A stretch of DNA of 64,000 nucleotides. Source: Mesorhabditis belari. Its lineage: Eukaryota; Nematoda; Chromadorea; Rhabditida; Rhabditidae. Shown in pieces: positions 1-13,310 of the stretch. Position numbers and translations under genes: made by a program. The stretch covers positions 186,001 through 250,000 of the forward strand of contig CAUEEP010000860.1 in assembly GCA_958450365.1 (NCBI GenBank), written 5' to 3'. The notes under the pieces were generated by a model that did not search any database, was not told the DNA's origin, and saw only the letters and a list, made by a program, of their open reading frames with translations. The number at the start of each line of letters is the position of its first letter. Position 1 is the stretch's first letter.

Positions 1-680
1 CAATGACCACTTTTTTCCGGACACCCTGCACTCCTAGAAGTTTTAATTTTCGAGATTTCCTTTTCAAAGTTTCAACTTTTTCTTGCGCATAAATCCTTTC
101 GGTTTTGGTGAAAACTTTTTATGATGGAGAGAAAGTTTTTTTTTTTTCGAAGAAATGTCTCTTGTCAAAAAAAAGGAGAGAAAAAAAACAATAAAGTTGA
201 CAAGGAAAAGTTTTATCGTTTTTTTCCTTATCACTTGAAATTTTCATTTCCCCCTTTTTAAATGATCTTCAATCTCGAATGAGTTCAATGAGTCCAAAAA
301 AAGTGGACACAGATGCGACAATTCGGGATTGCTACAAATCTAATCTAATCTACAAAATCTAATATCCATCTCTAACAGCATTTTATTTAGCTGCTACACT
401 CAAATACTCAATAACTTTATCGAAAAAAGATCTCAGAAAATCTTTTTTTTCATTGAGACGTTCCTTTTTTCTTTTTTTTCAGCAAAAAACCCTTTTTTTG
501 CGTATAGACTTTTGGAAATTCAAAAAATTGAGAAAAAAAACGGAGAGAGCTAATCTTGAACTTGAATCTTCTCAAAACAACCCATGACAAGCGGGGAAAT
601 TAGACAAAAATACAAAGAGACAAATTAATTAATCATTGTAAAACGTTGTTCAGAGAAATGGACACTCTTTTTGGCAATCT

Positions 681-758
681 TAGAAACTCTTAGAAACTCT
701 TAGAAACTCTTAGAAACTCTTAGACATTCTTAGAAACTCTTAGAAACTCTTAGAAATC
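681..758. repeat. 10-bp tandem repeat
   Basis: Seven to eight near-perfect copies of TAGAAACTCT follow one another; one copy is changed to TAGACATTCT and the last degrades to TAGAAATCCA. It is a simple minisatellite in non-coding sequence. Confidence 0.95.
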
Positions 759-1904
759 CAAGAAAAAATGGATTTGAACTTAGTGGTGTCGAAATGAATG
801 TGTTTAAAGAAAAACCCGGTACCGGGGACTCGGCTGGGTGAAAAATTTTAATCATACAGGTTGAAATTCTAGATTCGAATTCTAGATTCGATATCTAATA
901 GATTATTTAGCTGGGTTTACGGTAGTTGAAGTGGCCTTTAAGAAATTTGTTCCTTAAAAGAAACAGTGCAAATAGAAATAGTGCAAAGCAATTGCTTCAT
1001 GATGCTTTTCACTATGTTGTGTTCGATTTGAATTAAGTTTTTAACCAAAATTTTATTATTTTCCGTGATTAGCTTTCATACTAGATTTCCAGATTCAAAA
1101 AAAGAAGATTTTATACTGACCAAAATTTCTTTTGCATCAACCTTTTGCATCAACCTTTTGTATAAGTGTTCGTTAATGCTTTTCTACTCTCTTCTTACGC
1201 AGAACGTTTTATAGATTCATAAAAACTAATCGACACTCAAGATAACAGTGAAAACACGTAACGCTTGAGATTGTTTCAATCGAAATCGCAATCGAAATCG
1301 AACACAACATATACAAAGAGCTCATATCCTAAATCCTAATTCGCGTTTTGCAAAACTGGACAGTGTTTTATATTTCCCAAGCGAGTCACTCATTTTGATC
1401 AACTTTTCATCGACTTTATCTGCATGAACCCCTCGAAAAAATGTGTTGATCTTGATGAGATGTTGAGATAAGAAATATGATGAGATTTCACAGGTAGGTC
1501 GGGGCATATTGTGTGCCCATGTGATCTCGCTAACTAGATTTAGAGAAGATTCACATGATCTTGAAATGAAATAGACAAGGAAAGAAAAGAGTCTGTTCCA
1601 TTTTTAGCACCAATCCCTTTTTTTCCCATTTTTTTTTCCAATATCCAACTTCGGCATAGTCACTTTTCCCCACAAATTTTCTCACCTCTCTTGTGAAAAA
1701 AACACAAGATTTATTACTGTTTTTCATCAAGAGTTTCTCTTTTTTCGATGGATTTCAAGAAAAGTTAGGTCAAATGGGAAAATTATACGTAGTGTTGATA
1801 AAATGGAGTTTAGTACAGGTACAGTTGAACTCTGGACTGACTAGTGAAAGGTTAAGTTCTTAAAAGATAGCGAGTGCATCTAATAAAGCTTTCAGCACTG
1901 ATTC

Positions 1905-2125
1905 CTGGGCTAAAGCCTGATTCCAGGGCTAAAGCCAAGCCAATTATTTTTTCGCTTGATTTCCTGTAAATTCTAGGTCAAGCCAAGCCAAAGCCAAGGT
2001 TTTCAGAGAAAATGCAACAGTAAGATTGAAATTCCAGTCGAAAGCCAATTAAAATGAAAGTCATTGACTTTGGTTTGGCTTTGGTTTGGCTTTGATTTGG
2101 CTTTGGTTTGGCTTTAACTTGACCA
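1905..2125. repeat. degenerate AAGCCAAGCC / GGCTTTGGTTT inverted repeat
   Basis: The left part carries runs of AGCCAAGCCAAAGCCAAGG and the right part the complementary GGTTTGGCTTTGGTTTGGC, so the whole can fold on itself. Similar AAACCAAACC or GGCCAATCC motifs recur near 5320-5440, 12575-12760, 17425-17790 and 22800-22860. This suggests a dispersed low-complexity foldback family rather than a single local array. Confidence 0.6.
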
Positions 2126-3308
2126 GTCATGACTTTTTTAGCTTTTTGAAGCAGCTTTCTTGATTCCGAATCGTTGTTAACTTTTTCTCCAAAAATTTAC
2201 CCCCGAAAACCTCTTGAAATGTTTAGATAAACCTCTAGATAAGAAAATCAAGAATATTCGCCTATTTTATAATTGTAGATGTCTCACGTTTTGTTGAAAT
2301 CTCTTTCCCAAATCCTTATTCATCGATGATGTGGAAATTTTTGGGTATGACGATTCGCGGGGCTAATTTCTCGAAAAACCTATCTGAAAAAAGTTACAAG
2401 AGTTAGCCAAAGAAAAAGGGAAAAAACGATTGGAGAGAAATTAGAGAATGAGAAAAGAAAACAGAGAAAATGAAATGAAATGATGAAAATTGAGAGGAGA
2501 TCTCATCAAATTCCCACTCTCACTCAGATCTTTGGGAATATTTTTTGTCGGGGATAAAAGTTGCCAAAATTTAATCAAACATTGATCAAAATGATTCTTA
2601 AATAGGAAATTATTGAAATTTTATGATTTAGAAAGCATTTGTTAAATGGAAATGTAACACTAAAGCAAGAAAATGACAAATCAAATGTAGACAAGATCTC
2701 TGGTGTTGTTGAGGCGGAGTTATCGAATATTTCAAATTAAAAGCTAAGCTCTAAATGGTTATAACTGTAAAAACAAGATTTTTTGTTTTCTTTTTAGATA
2801 TTTTAATAGAAAATATGTTATAGAGCTTGTTATAGAACTTCAAAATCTCACAATTTGCTTTTTTTTGCTCAACCAGAGTCAGCTGTTCAAGTATGTTTTA
2901 AACTTTCTATTCAAAATATTCGGTAACTCGAATTTCTTCGATTTAAGATCAAAAAAAGCTTGTTTCCAGAATTTTAAAGCTTAAAAAACTCTTCAATTTT
3001 CTTGTTTATAATCTCAAAACATTCTCCATCTTGTAAAGGGAACAATTTTATAAAATTTCTCCATTTCTCACTTTGTTGCCAGAGATTTTTTGGATGGGGT
3101 CAAAATTGCATTCAAGTGGAACCAAACGGCTTTGCTTTCTAAGATCGAAGAGCAAAAAAAGTGATTAATCTAGTAATTTTTCTAATCTTATCATTAAGAT
3201 TTGATTGTGTTTTTCGTGCTTTCTAAATGGTGTCTTCTAGAAAGAGCTATCTTCTAGAAAAGAGCATTCATTGCCCATTAGTGAAAACAGATGAATCAAG
3301 TTTACATT

Positions 3309-3598
3309 TGTCGTGAGGATCTCGTGATCGAGTATGGAAATGGCCACGTATGGAAATGGCCAGCTAGGCACCTATGTGGACGAACGCCTATTGTGCGAGA
3401 TTTAATAGCGCTATAGCGTCGATAGCGCGCTATCCGTTCAACTCCATTATGTGCAAGACGAGACCAACGCCTGAGTTCCGTATAAAAGCAACGAGCTGCC
3501 GACAGGTGCCGTGGACTGTCTCTACTCTCTCAATCTCAAACCACTGAACCAACTATTATCGCTGTAATAAAGATTCTAAACCAACAATAATCACTACA
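3309..3598 (+). mobile_element. solo LTR of an LTR retrotransposon
   Basis: The 290-bp unit starts TGTCGTGA and ends TCACTACA, an inverted terminal repeat with one mismatch that has the TG...CA form of long terminal repeats. It is bounded on both sides by ACATT (3304-3308 and 3599-3603), a perfect 5-bp target duplication. Inside are a TATA-like TATAAAAG at about 3481-3488 and AATAAA at 3566-3571, in the order expected for U3-R-U5. No internal coding region or second LTR lies nearby, so this is best read as a solo LTR left by LTR-LTR recombination. The 5-bp duplication is compatible with BEL/Pao or Gypsy families; I cannot choose between them. Confidence 0.85.
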
Positions 3599-3603
3599 AC
3601 ATT

Positions 3604-6600
3604 CTTCATTCTTCTTTATCATTCTTTCTAAAAAGAAAGATCACTTTCGGTTTTTCTCGAATTCTCGGTCATGGTTTTCTATTCAAAAATAAACTGTATG
3701 TATTTCTTTACAAAAAAAGCTACTTTCTAAAACACTTCATTCAATGGGCAGAGGTCACACTCGGTTGACTATCAACCGTGGATAATTCATTCATTCAGCT
3801 AAAAGCCATACAATCTAGACATACATTGATACGAAATATTACAATCTAGATACAAAACTCATTCAATCAGGCGTAGTAGCCATGGTTCGGGACGAGTTTT
3901 TTCCCGGACAAGTTCGACACGTTCCGAAAGCACCAATTTACTGTCCCGCCCCGTTCCGAAGATCATTGCCAAACCTTTACAACAAATGCAGTTAGGATAA
4001 AGTTTGCATTTAAAACTCAAGAGAAAAGTAAAGAGTTGAATGATATAGGTAAATTGTTTCCCCAATCGCAACCAATGTTTCCCCAATCGCAACCAATGTT
4101 CCCCAATCGCAACCAATGTTTCCCCAATCGCAACCAATGTTTCCCTTCATTTGATTTTCCGTTTTTTCCTTTTAAAATATGATTTTCCTTTCTTTGATAT
4201 TTCCGATTATTTGATTTTCTTTGATTTTATTCGATTTGCCAATTGTAAAACTTAGGTAAATTAGAGGAACTAAACCCCCATCCATCGCTTTGACAAAAAG
4301 AAGGCAAGTTTCAGTGAAAATGAGAACTTTTCTTTCTTTTCTCAAATTTCTTCTCTTCCCGTGTCAAGTGCTCATTTCAGTCGATGAACCCCTTCAAGAA
4401 ACATTGAATTCATCTTAAAAAGTTTTTCGGGGTGTAAATAATGCAAAACCTAATAGAATTTTTGAAATTTTGTACACCGCAAAGCCTAGATTTCTCTGCG
4501 GTTTGACCTTTTTCACATTTTTCAGAATGCTGAATTTTCTTTTCTCTCTCAATGCAAAGCGATTCATTGAGAAGCAATGGAGACAATACTTTCGGCTATT
4601 CAATTTTTAAAAATAGCTAATAAAGTAATTTTAATAAATTTAAAGCCTCTAAAGCCTTTAAATTAGAATTTTCCCATGAGAAATGCCGAGAGTATGACCT
4701 GCTCAAAATTCTGATAGATCTTTGGTCTCAGACTTAAAAATTTGTGAATTCTATATTAAAATTCTATATTAAAATTTCTATATTAAAATTCTATATTAAT
4801 CTTCTTTTGTCTTATATGTAAATTAAAATGTCTAAAAATAGTCCCCTTTTTATCCAAAAAAAACCTTCCCTCCGCAATTTCAAGTGCGAAATTCTCGACT
4901 CGCCCCGATTTCTAAGGTATCTGGAAATCGAAAAATGATTGAGGAAATGGAAAAAAAAGGAGATAAGGTAAAAAGATTGAAAACGAAAATGGAAATGAAA
5001 ATGAAAAGTGAAAATGGAGAAAATGGAGAATGTCTGCAGTATTGAGAATAGTCGATGGGGCTAATCGACGCCTTCTCTCATCGCCGAGAAAACTCTGGCA
5101 ACAACGGGATTCCGTTTTTGGGGGAAACTTTTTGAAAACATTTTAAATAGAAATCGGAATAGGGATTTTTCTGTGAAGATACAGTGAAACATTTTCACTT
5201 ACGTGAAATCGAGTTGAGGATTTTCGATGAATACCAAGATTTTGACGTTCAAATCGTCACTTTTCCCTCACTTTTTCTGTGCTCAACTATCATTTCTCGT
5301 GAACAGAGTTGGCAAAAAAACTAAAGCCAAGTAAGACAAAGCCAATCCAATTAGCTTTCTAATTGGCCTTCCAATCCAATTGGCTTTTCAATCCAAGTTG
5401 AATTTGGCCTGCCAAGCTAAGCCAAACCTTTCCTGGGTCAGAAAATTTGGCTCTTTTGTCAACTCTGCTCGTGAGACTGGACATAAAATCGTTGTAAAGA
5501 GAAAAGTCTAGTGCACCAGAAAGAGTACATTTCTAGTTATGAGCACAAAGTACATTACTATAGCAAGTTTGATCTAGCAACTCTATTTGTGAGCATTACC
5601 TATTGTTCAAATGGTTCAGCAAGGTTTCAAGGCTGACCCTAGCCCTTCAAAATAGCTCTGATATCAAGAAAACGGTTATCCAAAAAAGGTTTTCAATTCG
5701 ATTACGCTAAAAAATTGAAATTTCACTTTTTCACGCTTTTCTCGAAATTTTTCGAGAAGATTTGTGTGTCACGGAGAGCCGAAATTGATTAGAGATCAAC
5801 ACAACAATGATGCAAGGTCGACAAGATTGGGACAAAAAGAGGGAAAGGGGACGGTCAACACCTAGAGCTATGTAGGTGGTAGTGATCGCTTGTGGAGAAA
5901 AAGCCTCCTCGTCTCGTCCATCCCCTTTTCATCCAAGGTCTTCCCATTATAAACACAAATAAGAAACGAATCGGGACGGGGAGTGGCAAAAAAAATGCGG
6001 ATATCTTTTTTGCTATGTGAAATCGATTGAAAGAGTACGGATTGTAATTGAGATTTCTCAAAGGCCAGAGTTTTGGAATTCAATTTCAATTTAATTTCTT
6101 CTTTTTTTAGTATAATAAATTTGGTTATGTTGAATAGAATCTGGCCTTCTTCATGATGTACTTTGTGCTCAAATACAAACACTTTTACTGGCGCACTGAA
6201 TTCTTCGCTTTCCTTGACTTGACGACGAGACGAAAAACGAAGAGCTCACAGTGCGCTAGAAAGTTACGAGCACAAAGGACACCGTGAAGGCAACAAGTTG
6301 TTCAACTCACGTATCGTTTGCGGGATGTGCAATGGATTGGCGCCGATTGGTGTGAAGAGGCAAAAGATGGTGAGCAGAAGAAGAAGAATTGTACCCTCAG
6401 ATCCCAATGCCAATATTTTTCTTCTCTTTTTTTCTTCTTGATGGGCAGAGGGAATGGATAAGCGATGATCCCTCATTCAATCACTCGATTCAATCACACC
6501 GATCACACACCCAAATCAACTAGTGAGCTTGTGAATTTGCCCTGAAAGGCTCATTTACGTGAATTGTCAACAGATTTAAGTAGATAAGAAAAAGAAAACA

Positions 6601-7820
6601 AGAAAACAAGTATTGTTTCAAAGTAAAGGCTGAAGTGGTTTAAAATTTGAGTGCTCCATATTTTAGAGATCCATATTAGAGTGAAAGATCAAGAAACGAT
6701 CAAGAGTAGATTCGTTTTCAGATTTTTGTTGTTATCCATATTCTAGAAACAAAACAGATAAAGATCGAGAAAAGAGCAAGAGTAAATTGGTTTCAAGATT
6801 GGCAAAGATCCTGAGCCTCTTTTACTGCCAGACCATCCCTCTCCTCTAGACCAAGTTGTGAGCGCGAGCGCGCGGACAGGCAAAAGGGGATGGACATGGA
6901 TGAGAGTCAGTCTCCGCCCCTCCTCCTGCCCTTTTCAAGTCAACTCTCACTCCTCCTCCTCCTTTTTCTCTCCTCAAAAGTTGATCGTTACTTTTCTCCA
7001 CTCATTTCCAAAAAAGATCTCCTCGAGAGTTTTCTCCAAAAAAGGATTCCCCGAGATCCCTTTTGACCTTTGCAATAACAATCTCACACGAAACCCGCAT
7101 TCCTTATCTAAATTGTTAAATGATTAAGAGTTTTAGCTTCTAGAAGAAAACTTAAGATCTCTAGATGCTAGATCTCTAGATCTCTAGATCGAAAACATAT
7201 AAAAATTGATATGTCATAGTTTAGTGTTCGCATCCATTGATCCGCTAATCGCTTGTTTAGAGATTATCGTTTGAAGGGAGAAAAGTGGGGAAAATTTGGG
7301 TGTGCATCGTACAAATATCTGGTATATCTGGTATTGAAGATAAGAATAAAATGTGCTGCTGATTATGGTAACAGTCTTCTGGAAGAGCAATCAACACAAA
7401 AAATTTCAAAGGCAGATTGCTCATTAAACTTTGAACTTTAAAGAGCTGAAGCCATTCTACGGTTGTTACAGTTTAAAGAACACTGCAAAGTGTAGACATA
7501 ACTGATTGTGAGATCACAGTATGCCTCGTAAAAGCCTTTTCAAGTGAGAACTTACAATTAGCCTCAATGACTCATAAATGTCCTCGTTTGTTACAACGAT
7601 GATCGCTCATTTTATCGCCTTCCCTTCCCCACCCACTTTTTTCTGTATGTCCTTGAATCTTTTCCTCCAAAGACCCACCACCCTCAACGAACCCTTTTCT
7701 TCTGCTCACCTTGATTCTCTGCTGTGTGCAAAAACTGTGAAATTTTTTTTCCCCATTTCACACCCAGCTACATACCTATCCAACCGGACCAACCACATTA
7801 GAGACCCATTTTGAGACGGA
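3604..7820. other. non-coding stretch with one candidate exon
   Basis: No complete gene can be assembled. The stretch holds a 20-bp array at 4056-4142, an A/T-rich polypyrimidine background, and an isolated minus-strand open segment at 6319-6476. That segment begins with ATG, has a KKRRK-preceded hydrophobic stretch (GTILLLLLTIFCLF), and ends at a good GTGAGT donor. No downstream exon could be linked to it, so it is only a possible first exon of a secreted or membrane protein. The GC-richer patches at 5855-5970 and 6840-6960 are unexplained. Confidence 0.4.
4056..4142. repeat. 20-bp tandem repeat
   Basis: Four to five copies of a unit reading TGTTTCCCCAATCGCAACCA lie head to tail, one copy lacking one T. 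It is a simple minisatellite with no coding role visible. Confidence 0.95.
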
Positions 7821-7824
7821 CACC

Positions 7825-8253
7825 TCTCTGGCTTTCTGACTTTTTGGCGGGATTTTAGGGAAGCAACGGGAAGTTGCTGACACCTGTTAGTGCTAAAATA
7901 AAGGAGAATAATACTCGGCTCTTAGAATTGATGATCCCGAGATATTATTTCTCTGACAATAGTCCCCTACAATTAATCCCAACCGTTCGTAGGTGCACAA
8001 TGCATTAGTGACCATACCTTTCATAGACTTATCCAATTCTCTGGCTTTCTGACTTTTTGGCGGGATTTTGGGGAAGTTGCTGGCACCTGTTAGTGCTAAA
8101 ATAAAGGAGAATACTATTCGACTCTTAGAATTGATGATCCCGAGATATTATTTCTCTGACAATAGTCCCCTACAATTAATCCCAACCGTTCGTAGGTGCA
8201 CAATGCATTAGTGACCATAACTTTCATAGACTTATCCAATTCGACGCGATAAA
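7825..8253. repeat. tandem duplication, period about 213 bp
   Basis: The block starting CTGGCTTTCTGACTTTTTGG at 7828 is repeated from 8041, continuing through to the TTATCCAATTC end of each copy. Copies differ by a short indel (AAGCAACGGG present only in the first) and a few substitutions, so the duplication is recent. No open frame spans it. It may be a two-copy satellite seed or a segment duplicated by replication slippage. Confidence 0.9.
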
Positions 8254-9197
8254 GAATTTCTGTTAAGAGCCAAAATGTTTTGTAATGTTGTAATATTGGG
8301 TATTGATGTTGTTCAAAGATCTTTTTTGTCTTGTGCTAAAGTTCAAAGTGTTCTATACACAAGCTACACCAATGGCCTTACATTTCTAACAAAGTACGCC
8401 AAATCTGATGCAGATTGACGAAGTAGTGCACGATAAATGGCTGATGGACTTTATCCAGCTACCAGAATTGGCTAAAAACTTATGGACCGTACGGCTAAAA
8501 ACAGGTAAACATAACGTTGAGTCCACCAGAGAGCAATTTGCCATCACCAACTGTTCTCAGACAAAACTCGTCTATATCTTTTGTGTTCACGTAATCAAAA
8601 ACTGTTTTTATTTGGTGCTTTTACTTCCAGATTTATACTTTATTCAAAATGATATTTGCTCAACGCAAATTAGGTGATTCTCGGTGAGAAATCGCCTTTT
8701 GCCCCAAAGTGAAACAAGCCACGACAAGCCAAAGTGAAGTTCACGGTCACGACAATGATAAAATCTTCGTAAATAGAGAAATTTCCAAAAAAAAAAAGAC
8801 GACAAAAGGGCCGACTTTTTGCAGACAAAAAAGGAGGAGATCATCGTGAGATTTTCACAGATTTTTGCCCTCCTTCACATCTGGGCCAAGGTCCTCGGAT
8901 AAGCTTCGAGACATTGTTTGCTCAAGGGGTTGTTGCTTTTCGACGAAAAAATGAGGGTTTTAGGGTAGTCAGGCAATTGGAACACAGCTTTGGGCAAGAT
9001 CCCTCGATGATCAATACAATAGAACTTGAGCTTTGGATTACCTAGGAAAAATTATGTAATAGAAAATACTACAAAGTACAATTGAGCTTTTCTTCCTAAA
9101 TGTTACAATTTGTGCATTGAATTGAGCAAGCAAAACTTATGAGGGTTTGCAGGGAATTTTAAAGAGGGAATCTTAATCTTAAAAAAGGTGCCTAAAG

Positions 9198-9305
9198 AGC
9201 TTCGGTGCTTCAGAGCTTCGGTGCTTCAGAGCTTCGGTGCTTAAAGAGCTTCGGTGCTTAAAGAGCTTCGGTGCTTAAAGAGCTTTAAAGAGCTTTAAAG
9301 AGCTG
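9198..9305. repeat. 16-bp tandem repeat
   Basis: Five to six copies of a unit reading AGAGCTTCGGTGCTTA or ...TTCA are followed by shorter AGAGCTTTAA units. It is a simple array in non-coding DNA. Confidence 0.95.
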
Positions 9306-10110
9306 ATTCCCTCCTAAAGCCTTTATTGTCGAGTTTCAAAGTTGTAGAATCTACTCTGTTGTAGAATTCGCGGTTTTCTACGATAAACACACCGAATTTT
9401 GAGATTCTATGAGATTCTATGACTTCTAAATTGCACATAAGACTTGTCTAGATCTGAGTGAACAGTGAAACGTATAAAGTATAAATCTGATAATGTTTTA
9501 GATTGTATCATAAAGGATACACTGAAAGAATGTACTAATTGTAAACAGAAATCATAGCTTTCTTTTATTTCACATATAGGAGTTGATCTTCAACACGAGA
9601 TTAAACATTACTTCCATTTTTAATGAGGTACTCTTAAGAAAAAGGTATCGTACCTGAATTGCCTGCTTTTGGGGACAATTGGATTAAGCCTCTTAACACG
9701 ACGTAGTACACCGTGTATCGTTTCTCGATCGTTTCTCGCTAGTGGTTTACCCAAAAATTCTGAAAATTTGTTACAATATGCAACTTTTCATCATGTTTTC
9801 GAATCCATATTCAGTTTTTCTCAATAAAGTAATATTTTCTTGTAAATACAAAAGACTTCCACGATGGCGACTCTGTGCGTTCTTTTCAAGTCGCTGGTAG
9901 GAGAAAGCGGAATCTGGTCTGGTGAATCTGGCAATCTGGCGGAATCTGGTCGTCCAACTTGGGTAATTAATCCAAAAATTGATTTATTTCCAATAGGAAA
10001 CATAGTTTTTCTTTACGAATTAATGTTTACGGCCTCAAATAACCTCCAAAATCACCAAAACGTGCGGCCAATTTAAACCCGAAACGAAGGATTTCTTGTT
10101 TTGACAGTTC

Positions 10111-10168
10111 AAAAATTTTTTCTCTAATAGTAGTGCACCCTGAGCGTCGCCTAAATTCCTCGTAATCT
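10111..10168 (-). repeat. dispersed repeat, copy 1
   Basis: The segment containing TAGTAGTGCACCCTGAGCG through CCTCGTAATCTCGAG occurs again in reverse complement at about 13556-13612. The matching copy ends next to AATACGGTA, a terminal motif shared by many nematode non-autonomous DNA elements. It is probably the end of a degraded MITE. Confidence 0.75.
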
Positions 10169-11163
10169 CGAGGGCGTTCAAAATTTCGGATGCTCGGATT
10201 GAGATAGAAAAAAGATAATGTACAATCAGAACTCAGTAGCATCCTCAAAAACCGAGATGCTAGCGATCATTTGCGCTAAATTTTACGCTTTTCAACACAC
10301 TTTCCTATCAACTCTGATTGCCTATTTATATTTTTTTTTCGCATTTTCTCTTCGTCGACGATGCTCACTATTTTGCCGCCTTTAACGGATCTGAAAATGG
10401 CATAATATTGATATAGAGAGTAAAAAGCCCAATCGGGGACACAAAAATGGCTATTTTTGAGGTCTGTATGGGTATTTAAATGTGTTTTCTAATTGAAAAT
10501 AGTGAGAACTAAAATTGTGAAGCAGGAAACTGAAAAAAAAGCTGGTTAGAAGTTGGAGAAAAGTGATTTGCCATGGTGAATCACTATTAGTGATTTTCAT
10601 AAACGCAAATCGAAATGACGAAGAGCACCATGCAACAGGCTCATCCAGGTTTCACCTTTAAAAAGGCATAAAACACGATGTCCAAGAGAAGCACACCTTC
10701 CAACTAGGATGATTTCTCTATAAAATATTCAGTCTGTCCTACCCACTTCCCTTCTTCACCATTTCACACCTCGTCCCCCCTTTTCCTCAACAAAAAGTTG
10801 TACCATTTCCTGCAAATTGCTCACCTTTTTTCTCCTTTTCACAAATCCAATCTCCGAGCCTTCTTTTATCCCTTTTTCTGATGTCCTTTTTTTGGTCTCA
10901 TCCCAAAGGATTTCCCACCGTTCGCATTTTGACCTCGTTTTCGGTCATTTCAGGTAAATTTTTGCTTTGAAAATGGGAAAACACCTGTGAAATTGCTAAT
11001 AGGATGGCTAAATTATCGTAATTACTTCAATAGACGACCCGAAAGCAAAAATTTGTCCTTTTTCGAATTTCTCAGCTCTTGAAAGTTTGATGATAGCTAG
11101 GGGATGTAAAAAGAATTCGGTGAGTTGAAAAAATGATTAAAAAATTTAAACTTATATTTAACG

Positions 11164-11561
11164 TACTGTAAATACTGTAATAGTACCCCACCCCCATAAT
11201 GACGGTGTAGAGTGTTGCGTAGTCTAGCTTTGAACGAGTTTTTCTCGAGACTGGTTTATACTACAATGTTCGTTTAGGTATCAAAAAATACCTGAAATTT
11301 AGGGCTATTTTTGATACCAAAGATAAATGACGGTGCGGAGTATTGCGTAGTCTAGCTTTGAACGAGTTTTTCTCGACACTGATTTATGCTACAATGCGCG
11401 CTTAGGTATCAAAAAATAGCCCTGAATTTCAGCTATCTTTTGATACCAAAGATGCTATTTTTGAAAGTACAGACGCTTTGAAAAAAATGAAATACAACAA
11501 AAACTTTTGCGACTACGCGACTGTACGAGGGGGGTGGGGTACTATTACAGTATTTACGGTA
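11164..11561 (+). mobile_element. MITE family A, copy 1 (internally duplicated)
   Basis: Both ends carry the inverted repeat TACTGTAAATACTGTAATAG plus CCCCACCCCC, about 32 bp. The interior has a block beginning TGACGGTGTAGAGTGTTGCG that is present twice in slightly different form, each copy followed by GGTATCAAAAAATA. A second copy of the family lies at 54674-54942 in opposite orientation without the internal duplication. There is no coding sequence, so mobilisation would need a transposase supplied elsewhere. Confidence 0.9.
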
Positions 11562-13310
11562 TGTTTTTTTCATCGATTTGAAGAAGCGAATACTCGATGA
11601 ATCGACTTCGAAAGGAATTACTGAATTGGTGAAGGACTTCGAAATGCCGTGATCAAGAATTAGAATTTCAACAATTCTTAGGAAGAGATGAAGGAGGAGC
11701 TACAAAAAGAGAACGATTCAAGACGAGTAAATACGAATCAATCGAAGAGTCTGTGTTTATTTCGAGTTTATTTGCTTCTTTGCTTATTTGGCACTCTGTC
11801 GGTGATGATATCCGGGGAAAAGCGACATTTCGCAACCCGGACAATGCACCACAACTCGTGGAAGGGTCCAACATGTTCAATGTCAATCAATGACAATTTC
11901 CCGTGACAGTCCCTGAAACAGTTACTGTTTCAAAAAGCGTATAGCACTCTGTTTTTATTTCTAATCTTTTGTCGACATCTTTTCATGCCATTTCGCTTCC
12001 TTTTTCCCTTTTACAATCGTTCTTTTTCCAAAAAAAGGCAATTTTCAGAGGGGATCATTCAAAAAAGGGCAACTATCCAAAAAATGCCAAAAATGCCTAA
12101 TGAAATTGTCTCGAAAAATCACCGATAAACGTTTTTTGAGGAATCAGTGAATGATTCTCGTAAAAGCATTTCGCGACTTATTTTATCTTCCTTTAACACA
12201 CGCATTAAAAAGAGGAATTTTCGAGAGACGAATCGTAAGAGTTAGACTCAGTTTTCCCCTGTGTTTTCTAAAAAGTGGACTAAAAAGTAACAAAATTTAC
12301 CGTAATCTTTCCTGCAGGTCGTTTCCGATTTAGAGAACTACCGTAGTCTTTACTTTAGATTTTATCCATCGGTCCTACTCAAACAATAAATCAGTAATAG
12401 AATCACTAACTGTAGTAGATAAGTAATCAGTATCGAGGGGATAATAGAACTACTAACTGTAAGCGATCATCAAAATGCTTTGACGATCATCAAAATCTAT
12501 TGCTCGCCAAAAGAAAATGACTTCAGTTTCTTAAAAATGCCAGCAAAGCAATGAAAATTCGGTAAACAACACACTTTAAGAGTATGTTGTTTTGGTTTGT
12601 TTGGTTTGATTAAAAAATTGGTTAAGGATAGTTCTATTGCAAATTCTCAATCTAGTCGGCGGCGAGGTGGCCTGGAATAATAGGTTATTAGTTAAACGAA
12701 ACCAAACCAAATATTGATTTTTTTTGCCAACCAAACCGATCCATACTTCTCTCGTTTTGTTAAACTCACCAAACGGGATATTCAGTCTAGAATAGCTCTG
12801 ATTCTCATCAAATTCAAATCAAAAATCAAATCAATGTAATTGTAAGAAATATATGTTTATGCTTTGATCTATATAATTTCTTGTGAGACCGTGTCTCGGT
12901 GTGGTTCATTAGTGGTTGTCTTGAAAGCGCACAATTTATCAAACTTTCCCTTATTAGGGCAAACTTCGCTCAAACTGGAGCAACCTGGCACTATCACAAT
13001 TAATTCAACACTTGCATGTGAAAAAAAAGGATGATAAAAAACAAAAAAGGAGAACCAAACTAGCTCAAAAGCAAAACTTAAATAACGGGTTTTTGTAAAG
13101 TATACAAGCTAGAACAAACGGACAGCTGAATATCGTCCAGTGACTGATCACTGATCGTCTAGTGACTGATCACGGTAGTTTATCCATCAACTTTGAATTT
13201 TAACTTGTGTATTGAATTTTTGACTAACTGCAGAGCAGTGGCAATTCGCCACAGTAATCGTGAATCTTTGTACTTTGTGTTAAAAAGTTAAAACAGAAAT
13301 TTTGTATTTT

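Larger units (their letters stand above)
1..3308. other. gene-free left flank
   Basis: I see no supportable gene here. The stretch is AT-rich with many homopolymer runs. It contains the 10-bp tandem array at 681-758 and the degenerate GGCTTTGGTTT-type inverted repeat around 1905-2125. The longest open stretch (minus strand, about 1322-1507) has no recognisable domain and no clear splice context. Confidence 0.5.

Noticed and set aside
661..760. CRISPR-like array
   Set aside because: The units are contiguous 10-bp repeats without spacers, in a eukaryotic genome.
6858..7127. 89-residue plus-strand open frame containing TGKRGW
   Set aside because: It starts with GTG rather than ATG and has no signal peptide, so the GKR is probably coincidental.
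11688..11906. Small secreted protein candidate on the plus strand
   Set aside because: It has a hydrophobic stretch, but there are equal-length open frames on the opposite strand and no splice sites or recognisable processing sites.
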